DNA from: Lepus europaeus
Lineage: Eukaryota; Chordata; Mammalia; Lagomorpha; Leporidae
Reading direction: 5' to 3'
NCBI RefSeq assembly: GCF_033115175.1
Contig: NC_084850.1
Span: forward strand, 111,583,939 to 111,647,938
Length of the DNA stretch: 64,000 nt
Under the pieces are notes generated by a model. It ran no database searches. It saw nothing but the letters and a program-made list of their open reading frames with translations, and was not told the origin of the DNA. Made by a program: the position numbers and the translations under genes. Shown piece by piece: positions 1 to 10,044 of the stretch (the stretch's first letter is position 1; the number at the start of each line of letters is the position of its first letter).

Positions 1-128
1 TCTGCTGCTTTCCCAGGCACACCAGCATGGAGCTGGATCAGAACAGCTGGGGCTCAAATTGGCACTCATGAGATGCTGGCATCATAGGTGGTAGCTTAAC
101 CTTCTGTGCCACAATGCCAACCCCAACA
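1..128 (-). repeat. C-repeat SINE, 5' half only
   Basis: Reverse-complement SINE head: it runs from the CTGCTGCTTTCCCAGG segment to the GCCACAATGCCAACCCC end. The CT-rich and A-rich 3' part lies outside the window. Confidence 0.85.
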
Positions 129-316
129 AGTCACTTTTAACTCCTTCAAAAAACATAATCACCATTATCATTTTGGGTTACATAATTTTAGAAACATTTG
201 ACTCCTATCCTTTTTTCTGTGCTTATACCAACTCCTAGCTGGGCACTGTCACAGAGACATTTTGCAAATTTGCAACCAAACCATATGAAGTTGATTTGAT
301 TAATATTTTGCATGCT

Positions 317-505
317 TGCTTGTATAACTAAATTTCACTTCTTTGGCATGCACAGAAGTCAAAAGTCTACAAACCAACACAATTGTTTTCTTTGCTAAAA
401 TAGAAAAAAGTTAGACTTGTACTTAGAGGATTGAAAACAAAGCTTAGTTAGAAATGAAATTACAGGGGGCCAGTATCATGGTATAGCGTGCACATTTTTT
501 GAAAT
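317..505 (+). repeat. Tandem-duplicated unit, copy 1
   Basis: About 150 bp from TGCTTGTATAACTA to GAAATTACAGGGGGC recur at 914-1067 with few changes. Copy 1 ends in the first ~25 bp of a forward SINE head, broken by the minus-strand SINE that follows. Confidence 0.75.
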
Positions 506-507
506 TC

Positions 508-523
508 AACTTATTTTTTATTT

Positions 524-580
<57 letters not shown>

Positions 581-838
581 CTCCCATCTGTTGATTCACT
601 CCCCAAATGCTTACAACAGCTAGGACTGGGCCAGGCTAAAGCCAGGAGCCTGGAACTCAATCTAGGTCTTTCACATGGGTGCGGGAATCCAGCCACTTGA
701 GCCATCACCTGATGTCTTGCAGGGTGAATGTTAACAGGAAACTGGAATCAGGAACTAGAGCAGAAACTCAAATCAGGCACTCTGAAATGGGATGTGCCAT
801 CTCAAATGGGGTTCTATCTGCAGTGCCAATCACATGTC
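508..838 (-). repeat. C-repeat SINE with expanded (TG)n(AG)n tract
   Basis: Reverse SINE. Its tail contains a pure TG run followed by an AG run at about 525-579, which is the CT-rich region of the SINE grown into a microsatellite. It separates the two tandem-duplicated units. Confidence 0.8.
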
Positions 839-913
839 CATGGAACCGTATTCTTAATCATGAATTTCTGTGTAGGTCATGATAACTGTGTATGTCATCC
901 ATTGCCAATTTAT

Positions 914-1067
914 TGCTTGTATAACTACATTTCATTTATTTGGCATGCTCAGAAGTCAAAAGTCTACAAACCAATACAATTGTTTTCTTTGTTGTAATAG
1001 AAAAAAATTAAATTTGTACTTGGAGGATTTAAAATAAAACTTAGTTAATGAAATTACAGGGGGCTGG
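914..1067 (+). repeat. Tandem-duplicated unit, copy 2
   Basis: Matches 317-470 with a 597 bp offset. It also ends in GAAATTACAGGGGGC at the start of a forward SINE, here complete. Confidence 0.75.
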
Positions 1068-1412
1068 CATTGTGGCATAGCTAATAAAGCTGCAGCTTGT
1101 GACACCAGCATCCCGTATGGGTAAAGCCCCTGCCTGCAGTGCCGGCATCCTATGTAGGTGCCAGTTCGAGTCCCAGTAGTTTCACTTGCTGGGAAAGCAG
1201 TAGAAGATGGCCCAAGTCCTTGGGCCCCTGCACCCATGTGGGAGACCCAGAAGAGGCTCCTGGCTGCTGGCTTCAGGTAGGCATAGCTCCAGCCGTTGCG
1301 GCCAGTTGGGGAGTGAACCAGTGGATGGAAGACCTCTCTCGCTCTGCCTCTCCTTCTCTCTCTCTCTGTAACTCTGACTTTCAAATAAATAAATAAATCT
1401 TAATAAATAAAT
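1059..1412 (+). repeat. C-repeat SINE, complete
   Basis: Forward copy from GGGGGCTGGCATTGTGG to an AAATAAATAAATC tail. The B-box-like AGTTCGAGTCCC is at about 1163. Confidence 0.9.
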
Positions 1413-1844
1413 AAGTAGAAAGTAGATTGAGAAAAATCAAGAGTTTGAAAAGGAAAAAAAAAATAGGCATAGGTACAGGCCCACCACGTCCTTAAGAAAT
1501 CTTCTGTTTACTGGGAAAAAATTTGTTCCTAAACATGGCCATGAAAACAAAGTAACATGCTAACATTATATCCTGAAAGGAGAAAACCAGAGGCTACATT
1601 GAGCCTGCAAGGAATAGGCTGATTTTGGCACCAACTAGGGGCAGACATCAGGCCGGTCAGGGATAAGGAAATGGTCAAGGTGGGACTAGCAGCCTTCTGG
1701 GTGTTCAGACACCTCAACCAACCTCTTAACATTTGCTGCTCTGAGCTTCATGCTTGGTTTGCCATACTCTCCACTCTTTCTGGTGAGCTTATTTAGTCAC
1801 ATGATTTCAATGATGTCACCAATATACATACCAGGCTTCATCAA

Positions 1845-1970
1845 AAGTTTGTGAAAAATGGGACTAAAAGGTAGCTTCATTTTTTCGAGGAAAGTTTGAA
1901 ATCCATGCATAGTTTTTCTGTATGTATTTTCTACTACCTTTATGAAGATCACTCATATTTTCAAAACAGT
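1845..1970 (+). repeat. Possible MITE-like element, diverged
   Basis: AAAGTTTGTGAAAAATGG at the start and TTTATGAAGATCACTCAT at the end weakly resemble the palindromic family at 8938-9050, 51430 and 58163. Membership is tentative. Confidence 0.3.
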
Positions 1971-2285
1971 AATGTTTGCAGCTACCAGCATGACATTTCA
2001 ACTTGGATGTCTAATAAGAATTATATTTAACATCACATGTTTTTCTCACCCATCTACCCCAGGTTTCCCAGATTTTAAACTTGAACCATCATAGACCCAG
2101 ACACTCAAGTTCAAATTCCAGAACCTATGTAATTTTCCCCATGTCACATTACTCAGATCCTTTCCATGAGCTAATTTTGTAGATTTATCCAAAAATCATC
2201 TGGAATTTATGTCTGTCCAGTACCTCAGGCATGGCAGTCAACCCTTACTAGTCTCCCACCTGGGTGGGATACAATGTTTCTTTTT

Positions 2286-2644
2286 TTTTTTTTTTAAGGT
2301 TTTGTGTTTTTTTTTTTTTTTTTTTTTTTGACAGGCGGAATGGATAGTGAGAGAGAGAGACAGAGAGAAAGGTCTTCCTTTGCCGTTGGTTCACCCTCCA
2401 ATGGCCGCTGCGGCCGGCGCATCGCGCTGATCCGAAGCCAGGAGCCAGGCGCTTCTCCCGGTCTCCCATGCGGGTGCAGGGCCCAAGCACTTGGGCCATC
2501 CTCCACTGCCTTCCCGGGCCATAGCAGAGAGCTGGCCTGGAAGAGGGGCAGCCGGGATAGAATCCGGCACCCCAACCGGGACTAGAACCCGGTGTGCCGG
2601 CGCCGCAAGGCGGAGGATTAGCCTGTTAAGCCACGGCGCCGGCC
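2286..2644 (-). repeat. C-repeat SINE, young subtype
   Basis: GC-rich head (GCGCCGGCC end at 2635-2643) and long poly-T. It is bounded by a target duplication ACAATGTTTCTTTTT at 2271-2285 and 2645-2659. It inserted at the edge of the older SINE that follows. Confidence 0.92.
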
Positions 2645-2659
2645 ACAATGTTTCTTTTT

Positions 2660-2984
2660 AAAAAAAAATTTCTTTATTTGTTTATTTGAGAGAGTTACAG
2701 ACAGTGAGAGGGAGAGACAGAGAGAAAGGTCTTCCATCTGATGGTCCACTCCCCAAATGGCCGCAACAGCCAGAGCTGCACCCATCCAAAGCCAGGAGCC
2801 AGGAGCTTCCTCCGGGTCTCCCACATGGGTGCAGGGGCCCAAGGACTTGGGCCATCTTCTGCTGCTTTCCCATGCCATAGCAGAGAGCTGGATTGGAAGT
2901 GGAGCCCCCGGGGATTAGAATCAGTGCCCATATGGATGCCAGCACTGCAGGCAGAGGATTACCTACTGAGCCACAGCGCCGGCC
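2660..2984 (-). repeat. C-repeat SINE, complete
   Basis: Reverse copy ending in GCCACAGCGCCGGCC. The flanks GGGATACAATGTTTC (2266-2280) and GGGATATAGTGTTTC (2986-3000) are its imperfect target duplication, later split by the SINE at 2286-2644. Confidence 0.9.
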
Positions 2985-3162
2985 GGGGATATAGTGTTTC
3001 TAACTGATCTCCAGATTCAATTCATCTGCCACCACCTATATTGTTCAAGCAACCAGTCACTGACTTAACATTCAGGGGGATTTATTATAATGCTTTAGAT
3101 TCAATATTATAAAATGGAACACTTGTCAATAGCTTTATATTGTTCAGTGTTTTTTAGAATAT

Positions 3163-3487
3163 GTTATCTATTTATTTGAGAGGTAGAGTTACAGGCAGAG
3201 GAAGTGACAAAGATCTTCCATTCGCTGGTTCACTCCCCAAATGGCCACAGCAGTGCCTGGCTGGCAGCTGGCCGGAGCTGTGCAGTTCAGAAGCCAGGAG
3301 CCAGGAGCTTCCTCTGTGTCTGCCACGCAGGTGCAGGGGCTCAAGGACTTGGGTCATCTTGTACTGCTTTTCCAGGCCATAGCAGGGACTGGATCAGCAG
3401 ACCAGCATTGGGGACTTGAACTGGCGACCATTTGGGATACTGGTGCCGCAGGCAGAGGCTTAGCCTTCTACACCACAGCGGCGGTCC
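3163..3487 (-). repeat. C-repeat SINE
   Basis: Reverse copy with a small internal insertion of a GCTGGCAGCTGGCC-type repeat near 3257-3275. Confidence 0.88.
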
Positions 3488-3516
3488 CCTCTGACTCTCT
3501 ATAATTTTTTTTTTTT

Positions 3517-3665
3517 ACTATGTTACTCTCTTGGATAAATGGTACAATTAAAGGGAAAAAACCCAAGGACAGATTTTGTAAAGGCAATATATAAGAAAAC
3601 ACCCAACGGCTGAGGGGAAACCAGACGAAGCCAGTCTCCTTGTCGGTGGGGGAGGGGATGGCGGG
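3517..3665 (-). pseudogene. Decayed ferritin-like 3' fragment next to gene A
   Basis: Aligns with 28098-28235 in the other duplication copy (ATGTTACT...TTGG...ATGGTACA...GATTTTG...GGCAATAT). In copy B this runs into recognisable ferritin C-terminal coding sequence. Here the ferritin part is reduced to CAGTCTCCTTGTCGG. It is taken as the remnant of a second, older ferritin copy in the ancestral unit. Confidence 0.5.
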
Positions 3666-3773
3666 AAAGGAAGAGATTCCTGGACACCCGATTTAAATCT
3701 GACTAGGGGTTGGTGCTGTTGCTCCGCATACAAGAATCAACGGGCACCTGTATTTCTTCAAGAAACGCAAAAC

Positions 3774-3779
3774 TTTATT
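3774..3779 (-). promoter_or_regulatory. Polyadenylation signal AATAAA of ferritin gene A
   Basis: TTTATT on the plus strand is AATAAA on the gene strand, 107 bases past the edge of the stop codon. Gene B has the same hexamer at the same spacing. Confidence 0.75.
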
Positions 3780-3847
3780 GTCAACAATGCTCAAACTGAA
3801 GGGAAGAAACTGAGGGGAACTGCAGGAAGCTCAATCGGCCGATCCGG

Positions 3848-3985
3848 CCTGGGGGCGTCACCCCGTGGCAGTGGGGACAGTCTGCTCAGTTCTCCTTGTG
3901 GCCCTGGCCCAGGGTGAGCTTGTCGAAGAGGTACTCCGCCATGTTGACGTCTGGGGCCCCCAAGCCGCGCAGGTTGGTCAGGTGG
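3848..3985. other. Near-identical tract shared with 29217-29354 (possible gene conversion)
   Basis: Covers the last ~33 ferritin codons, the stop and 38 bp of 3' UTR. The only difference from gene B in 138 bp is at 3966 (C here, T there). The upstream coding sequence and the outer flanks are far more diverged. Confidence 0.7.
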
Positions 3986-4437
3986 CTCCCCAGCTCCTCA
4001 ATGGCCTGGACCTGCTGGTCCAGGTAGTTGGTCTCCAGCAAGTGGCAGAGGTGGGCGTCGCCCCTGGTGGTGGCCAGCTGGTGCAGCTCCAGCAGGCTCT
4101 GGTTGATGCTCTGGGCCAGGTAGAAGGCGCTCTCCATGGCCTGGAGGCCGCCCTCCCAGTCGTCGCGGTCGGGCTCCTGGACATCACGGATGGCGATGCG
4201 GCCTCCGCGCTGGTTCTGCAGCTTCAGCAGCTTCTCCGCGCGCTCCCTCTCGATCTGTGAGCGCTTCAGGAAGTAGCGGGTGAAGCCCTTCAGCGCCACG
4301 TCGTCGCGGTTGAAGTAGAAGGCCATCGACAGAGCCACGTAAGAGGCGTAGAGCTGCAGGTGGATGTGGTTGTTGAGAGCGGCCTCACAGATGGAGTCGT
4401 AGTTGTGGCGCACTTGTGAGGGCTCAGGGGCAGCCAT
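3886..4437 (-). CDS. FTHL17-like: Ferritin heavy chain-like protein, FTHL17 type (gene A)
   Basis: Intronless 183-residue ORF, the same length as human FTHL17 and one codon from FTH1 (183 including Met). I start it at the ATG at 4437 ([10 protein letters not shown], purine at -3 and G at +4), which aligns with the FTHL17 start. The in-frame GTG 15 bases upstream is not a likely initiator. The body has the ferritin four-helix pattern with [21 protein letters not shown] and [11 protein letters not shown]. Using FTH1 mature numbering, the ferroxidase ligands are E27 to Q, Y34 to A, E61 to I, H65 to R and E107 to A; E62 and Q141 are kept. L-chain nucleation glutamates are not restored. It therefore probably lacks ferroxidase activity but may assemble into or modify ferritin shells. 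In other mammals this X-linked family is described as germline or early-embryo expressed. The uninterrupted ORF, AATAAA signal and GC-rich upstream region suggest a functional retrogene. Confidence 0.85.
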   Translation of the reverse strand: MAAPEPSQVRHNYDSICEAALNNHIHLQLYASYVALSMAFYFNRDDVALKGFTRYFLKRSQIERERAEKLLKLQNQRGGRIAIRDVQEPDRDDWEGGLQAMESAFYLAQSINQSLLELHQLATTRGDAHLCHLLETNYLDQQVQAIEELGSHLTNLRGLGAPDVNMAEYLFDKLTLGQGHKEN

Positions 4438-4439
4438 AG

Positions 4440-4725
4440 CGAGCGCCGGCACAGCGAGCCGGAAGCTGAAGGCGCTGAGGGCTCGTGGGCTGAGGAGCAG
4501 GCAGCGGCGGGTTTGCTGCCCTGGGAGGGGGCGGTTCCCTGGGGTGACCGGGAGTTCGGCGTAGTTGTCGGCCGTCCGGTTTGCAGGGGAGCCGGAAGTG
4601 GGCTGTGGCGAAGTGGCTGTGGGGGCTGTTCTGAGAAGGCGGGATTAGGCGGGACGTCAGACAGGCCGGAAGTGGCTCCCCCCCCCCGCCCCCGCTGCCT
4701 TCCGTGCGGGTAACACTGAATTGGT
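4440..4725 (-). promoter_or_regulatory. GC-rich putative promoter of ferritin gene A with two ETS-type sites
   Basis: CpG-dense stretch directly upstream of the ATG. It has CCGGAAGTG at 4592-4600 and 4666-4674 (CACTTCCGG on the gene strand), a GGGAGGGGGCGG GC box near 4525, and a CRE-like GACGTCA at about 4653-4659. Gene B has the same pair of CCGGAAGTG motifs, so these are the likeliest conserved elements. Confidence 0.5.
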
Positions 4726-5877
4726 TGGTCGCATGAGATTTTAATTTGGTAGTAACATTTCCAATATCCAAGGATTTTCTCAGGTCTGCTATTCGGTCCC
4801 CCAGGACCAGCCTGTTGACACTTTATAAAGCTATTATTTTTCTTAAAATTCCGAGGAAATGAATTTTGTGGGAAATTTCTCTTCTGTTTCCTTTATCATA
4901 TCGGTTTTGCCCTCCAGAATTAGTTCTACTTGTTTATCATGATCTCCTCTTCACTTTCCTCAAATGAGGGTCAACCTCTTTTCCATTCTTACTTGGAGGA
5001 AAAGCCTCCTTGGATTAGACTACTGTTTAGTATGGTATACAGAGGTGATGTCTCTTTCAGCTACAGGCTTCTTCCGTGAATAGAGGGCATGTGTGCTCAT
5101 TAGGGAGTGGTCTGCTTTTGAGATACATGGTTTGGAACCTGTATGTGGGATAGGAACTATCCAAGATGACAAAAATCATGGCATTCTCTGATGTTGGAAG
5201 CCTTCAGTGGATCTCCCTTCTAGCTAGATGTGTGCTTCAATTTTGGTGTCCTGGGATTTCTGCTGTGCTTTGAAGCTTGATTCTCTGTTTAAATAAGATT
5301 CCTCCACTTGTTTCGGAATGTGATTTGCAACATCCAGAGGATCACAATGCCAATTTGAACAGTCCTCAGTGTTCATGTTTCAGGGTTCTCAAAATATAAA
5401 TCATGTTTTCCCTTCTGAATTTAAAACTAATAGGCCAAGGAGTCAGCTAATTAAAAATAGGCTTAGGTCTGTAGCTAAATGGACTTACTAATATTTTTCA
5501 AATCTCCCAATTATAAGAACATATTGTGACAGCGTAAGCATCATCAAGCCACATTTTCTTTTCCTCTAGATCACACAATTTGAGTATATTTTTGTAAGTA
5601 ACTTGCAATTTGGTGTGGTCATTTACTTTGTATGGCTAATGGAATATTGGAAGAAGTGACATACTCAATAATTACACCTACTTTATAACAAATTCCCCAT
5701 GCAGTCTTTTGCAGTAATGCCAAAGAGGAAAAACAGTGGAATATTTCACAGTCACTGTGTACACCTATCCTGGGACATCAAATGATTTATTGAGTATATT
5801 TTCCCATCACCACCACCTCCAACCTTCACTGGAGCTTGATAAGGAACAAAAAAAAAACTCATTAACAATGTAAAGAT
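4726..5877. other. Non-coding DNA, upstream flank of gene A
   Basis: Up to about 5275 this is the duplicated flank shared with 30105-30640. From there to 5877 it is AT-rich sequence in which I recognise no repeat or exon. Confidence 0.6.
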
Positions 5878-6150
5878 TTTTGGAGAGAGAATATCTTCCA
5901 CCTGCTGGTTCACTCCACAAATGGCTGCATCAGCAGGGCTGGGCCATACCAAAGTCAGTATCCCTGAGCTTTTCCAGGTCTCCCACCTGGGTGCAGGGGC
6001 CCAAGCACTTGGGCTATCTGCTGCTGCTTTCCCAGGCACATTAGCAGGGAGCTGGACTGCAAGTGGAGCAACTGAGTCTCGAACCAGCATCCATATGCGA
6101 TGCTGGCATTAAAGGCAGAGGCTTAATCTGCTATGCCACAATGCTGGCTC
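5878..6150 (-). repeat. C-repeat SINE, lacking most of the CT/A tail
   Basis: Reverse copy from GAGAGAATATCTTCCACC to GCCACAATGCTGGCTCC. Confidence 0.85.
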
Positions 6151-7041
6151 CTATAGGTAGTGATTTGAGAACGAAGAATTATAGACAGCAGCAGCATTTA
6201 GCTGCTATGATTCTATAGCACCATAGTCAATCCCACCCTGGCCTCGTGGGACAGCCCTATCATTTTGTAAGGCCAAGTTTCTTTATCTCAGTCTATTTCA
6301 CACAACAGATATTCCTGGTTAAATTTCTACTGGGAAATAAGTTTAAGTATATTGTAAAAATAAATAGTTATACAATGAGATTGAATAAATCTCTTCTTCT
6401 GTGGGCTGCTGTAGAGGAGATGAGTGAGTTAGGTTCTTTATAACTTCTCTGAATGTTTTATCTAACCTCTCTTTCTGTTGGATACTGTTTCATTTACACA
6501 CTAGGGCCCTACAATACAGGTAACATTTCCCCATACAGTGGTAGTTTTCCAAACTTCATCACTGGGGATAATCAATATTTCTTCATTGAGTAAGAGCTAA
6601 TACTTGGATTACCTTTCATAATAGGATTAAAATAAGTTTAATAAGAAACTATTTAGAATCCATCCCAAACTAGTGTTCCTAGATCGATTCTCTAAATAAC
6701 TTATCTGTATTTGACTAATTTGAACTAGCCTGTGATTTTGTGAGTTCTCATTAAGGTTACCTTCCTTCTGCTTCTATCATTTTGGTGCACATAAGACTCA
6801 AATAATTTTTTATTGGTTATACATATCTCTTTGGGCTAAATTAACCATCACTTCTCAATTGTGATCCATAATTCTCCTATTTTTGAGCCTGGGGATAAGG
6901 GATGGAAATGGTATGAGAGACAGTTTCTAGATCCATGTTTTGCATTTAGTGGCCAACAATAGAGTTGGCTTCACTACTTCTATAAATAAACATAAAGAAT
7001 AATGGGAATTTCATTGATCTTTAAGGCTCCCCAACAGTTAT
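6151..7041. other. Non-coding DNA, nothing recognised
   Basis: AT-rich. The longest reading frame is 65 codons, with no family resemblance. Confidence 0.5.
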
Positions 7042-7357
7042 TTTTTTTTTTAATTTGTCAGGTAGAGTTATAGACAGTGAGAGAGAGAGACAGAGAGAAA
7101 GGTCTTCCTTCCATTGGTTGACTCCCCAAATGGCCACTACGGCCAGAGCTATGCCCATCCGAAGCCAGGAGCCAGGTGATTCCTCCTGGTCTCCCATGTG
7201 GGTGCAGAGTCCAAGCACTTGGGCCATCCTCCACTGCCCTCGCGGGCCACAGCAGAGAGCTGGACTGGAAGAAGAGCAACCGGGACTAGAGCCTGGCGCC
7301 CATATGGGCTGCCGCCACCACGTGCAGAGGATTAACCAAGTGAGCCACGGCGCCTGC
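7042..7357 (-). repeat. C-repeat SINE, complete
   Basis: Reverse copy with a target duplication CCCMACAGTTATTT at 7028-7041 and about 7360-7373. Confidence 0.9.
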
Positions 7358-7719
7358 CACCCCGACAGTTATTTATGATTGAACAAAATGTCGTGCAAGA
7401 AACTAATACCTAGCTTGCACTTTTTATCCTGGATGGAGTTCAGATTGATTCCTGTCACTTGCCATGACTCCGTTGTGGAGAGTGCTGGTCAAGTAGTGGC
7501 CCCAGTGCCACTTTACTACTTGTCACATCATGGGTTTCAATTAGTGAAGAGTGTGGAAGAACAACTGCAGGAGGAGGTGGGTAGCAGAAGCCTTGGTGGT
7601 GTGTGTTGCCATCCATAAAGGTGCAATAGCTTACATCCTCTGTGCCAGGGATTGTTCACAAAAATGTTTTAGGCAACAAAGGTATCCTCCAAAGACATAA
7701 GTGTGCAATACAATGTTTT
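7358..7719. other. Non-coding DNA between SINEs
   Basis: Contains a 79-codon frame at 7379-7618 with no recognisable domain. I see no exon or repeat signature. Confidence 0.4.
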
Positions 7720-8003
7720 TCAAGTCAGAGTTACAGAGAGAGACAGAGGGAGAGACAGAGATCTTCTATTTATTGGTTCGCTCACCAAATGGCCACAAAG
7801 GCCAGGGCTGTACCAGGCTGAATCTAGGAGCCAGGAGCTTCCTCCATGTCTAACACTTGAGAGCAGGGGCCCAAGCACCTGGGCCATTCTCTGTTGCCCT
7901 CCCAGGTGCAATAGCAGGGAGCTGGATTGGAAGTAGAGTAGCCAGGACATGAACTGGTGCCCACATGGGATGCTTTACCCACTACATCACAACACCATCC
8001 CCT
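7720..8003 (-). repeat. C-repeat SINE
   Basis: Reverse copy from AAGTCAGAGTTACAGAG to CATCACAACACCATCCCC. Confidence 0.87.
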
Positions 8004-8221
8004 GCAATACAAATTTTAATGAGAAAAACATTGCCAATTTCTTGCAATACTTGGTTCCCAAATTGTGCAGGGAATTTTTCCCAATCTTTGCACTGTAGTC
8101 CTTGGTAGAGAATGGATATGGGCAGCAGGGCAGTTTCAGTTATTATAAGTAGCCTGTAAATCCAGTTTCACTGAGCTTTGTGTGAAGGCTGAATAATGGC
8201 TCACAATTAACTGCTTGTTAT

Positions 8222-8524
8222 TTAAAAATTATTTACTTGAGATTGGGGGGAGGGGAGAGAGAGAGAGGGAGAGAGAAAGCCCCCATTTACTGGCTTACTC
8301 CCCAAATTCTTGCAAGGCTAGGGTTGGGCCAAAGCCAAAGCCAGGCACTAGGAACTCAATCTAGGTTTCCCACATGGGTGGCACGAACCCAAGTACTTTG
8401 AACATTCACTACTGTGTCCTAGGATCTGTATTAGCAAGAAGCTGAAGTCCAGAGCTTGAGTCAGATATCAAACCCAGGCACTATGAGATGCAGGCATCTT
8501 AACCACAAGGGCAAATGCCTGCCC
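8222..8524 (-). repeat. C-repeat SINE, diverged
   Basis: Reverse copy, older, with GAGAGGGAGAGAGAAAG, ACTCCCCAAATTC and the terminal AAATGCCTGCCCC. Confidence 0.82.
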
Positions 8525-8937
8525 CTGAACTGGTTTTGTTTTTTTGTTTTTTTTTTTTTAAAGTTTGTAGATGCTGTTTTGATTGAAAAATGCAAACTTA
8601 TTAAAAAATTTGTTGCTAGCAGTTTCCCATCCATCTGGGGTCAGCAGAAGTTCACTCTTGTACTCTCTGCCTGAGGATATTTTTATTCTCAGGAGTTAGT
8701 GAAATCCATACCTGGCAGGTCAGAAGTGCTGTCCAGGAGCAACCTTCAAAAAGTAGGAACTGTGTCATTTAAACACTCAGCTTCTTTGCCATTAAAGACA
8801 CAGTTCTTAGGTGTGTGCTTCATACACACAAGCCTCCAGTGGCATTGGGCCCTAGCTGCTGGCAGAAGCAACCCTGTTGAATATTGTGATATTTCAAGTT
8901 TGTTGCTATTTTCTGATGAGAATGATTTATAGCATGA

Positions 8938-9050
8938 GGAACCTTCAAAAAGCTTATAGAAATTTAAAAAAATGTGCATGGGTTTTAGTTTTTGCACTAA
9001 AACTTATCTTTCAATTCCACTTTCCATGAACTTTTTGAAATACCTTGTAT
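8938..9050. repeat. MITE-like palindromic element
   Basis: About 113 bp with imperfect terminal inverted repeats: AACCTTCAAAAAGCTTATAG at the left and the complement of CCATGAACTTTTTGAAATACC at the right. A similar unit is at 58163-58277, and another, split by a SINE, at 51430-51835. I cannot name the family. Confidence 0.55.
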
Positions 9051-10044
9051 AAACCTTTTGGCAGACATGATGAAAGCAATAACCAGTGTAGAAATCATGA
9101 GATAACCATGGGCACATATAAAAGTAAGTGTGCATAAGTGTATGGTCCCTCACACTGGAAGTGAGTCATATTATTGATTAATATTCCAGATCCCAGGTGT
9201 CCACTGCCCCCACTATCTTCAATCATTATCATCAAACAGTGCTGTAGAATTCAAGCTTATAGTTTGGGGCTTGCACAAGACAATGTCACATGAACTAATC
9301 TGTAGGGAGAGTGGATAAAGGGATGTAAATGGTGGTAATGGTTGAGAGTATGACCAATGTTGTCTGTGGGGGAGAAAAAGAGATCTTTATATGGAAGATA
9401 AGTTATTTAGGGTATGGAGAAGCATCCCACATTTTACCAGTTGGGTCTGTCAATTATCTTTATAATTAACAAACAAATACATTTTATATGCTCTTAAATC
9501 TTAGGACGTAAGCTTCAAATTATATTTTTATTTCCAAATTCAGTACTAATTCTTTTAGTGGTTGATGATGAATAAAACTGTTGCTTTGTAGAACAAAGTG
9601 TCCATAAACTACACATTATGTTGATTGTCTAAAGAAAAAGCCTGTAGAGATACATTTTTTGTAAGTGGAATATCAGTTGCCTTTCATCAGTTTTTGGAGC
9701 TTGTCAAGAGAAGTGCTTTGAATAAAGTTAATCAAATTCGAACTTTTAATTAAATTAACTTGAATTTAAATTTTTATTGTTCAATAAAAATTTTCAGAAG
9801 AATAAGCATGTGTTTCCTATACATAAAACAAACCAACAATTCTCCTAGTTTCTTCAAAAATCTATAGTGGTAGTTTTTGAATGCAATAGAATATTCATGT
9901 ATCACATTTGTAGATTTGTGTACACATTAACCTACAATAAATAGAAAATATTTTTTAAATTATCCCAAAATAGTACTGTTTAAATAGTGGATCAAATTAC
10001 CAAGGAATCTTCTGGAATTTTATTTAAAAATAGTTTAAATAAAG
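9051..10044. other. Non-coding AT-rich DNA
   Basis: No repeat or coding signal recognised. Confidence 0.5.

Larger units (their letters stand above)
1435..5275 (+). repeat. Segmental duplication, copy A (contains ferritin gene A)
   Basis: Colinear with 26930-30640 in direct orientation. Matching blocks include 1500-1720 with 26985-27190 (TTACTGGGAAA...AATTTGTT), 2040-2110 with 27530-27610, 3003-3110 with 27750-27850 (CTCCAGATTCAA), the ferritin gene, 4690-5020 with 30105-30390, and 5060-5230 with 30455-30600. Copy A carries three SINEs (2286-3488) that copy B lacks. Divergence outside the gene is high, so the duplication is old. Confidence 0.85.

Noticed and set aside
1139-1396. SINE-encoded frames of the GRPRRSSRLLAL or MGAGAQGLGPSS type, here and at some 40 other sites
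   Set aside because: Translations of the C-repeat consensus in various frames; not genes.
3865-4260. Plus-strand 131-codon frame opposite ferritin gene A (and 29156-29494 opposite gene B)
   Set aside because: Antisense shadow of the GC-rich ferritin coding sequence; no independent domain.
4438-4452. Upstream in-frame start of gene A at 4452
   Set aside because: The codon is GTG and adds MPALA before the ATG at 4437, which aligns with the FTHL17 start and has better context.
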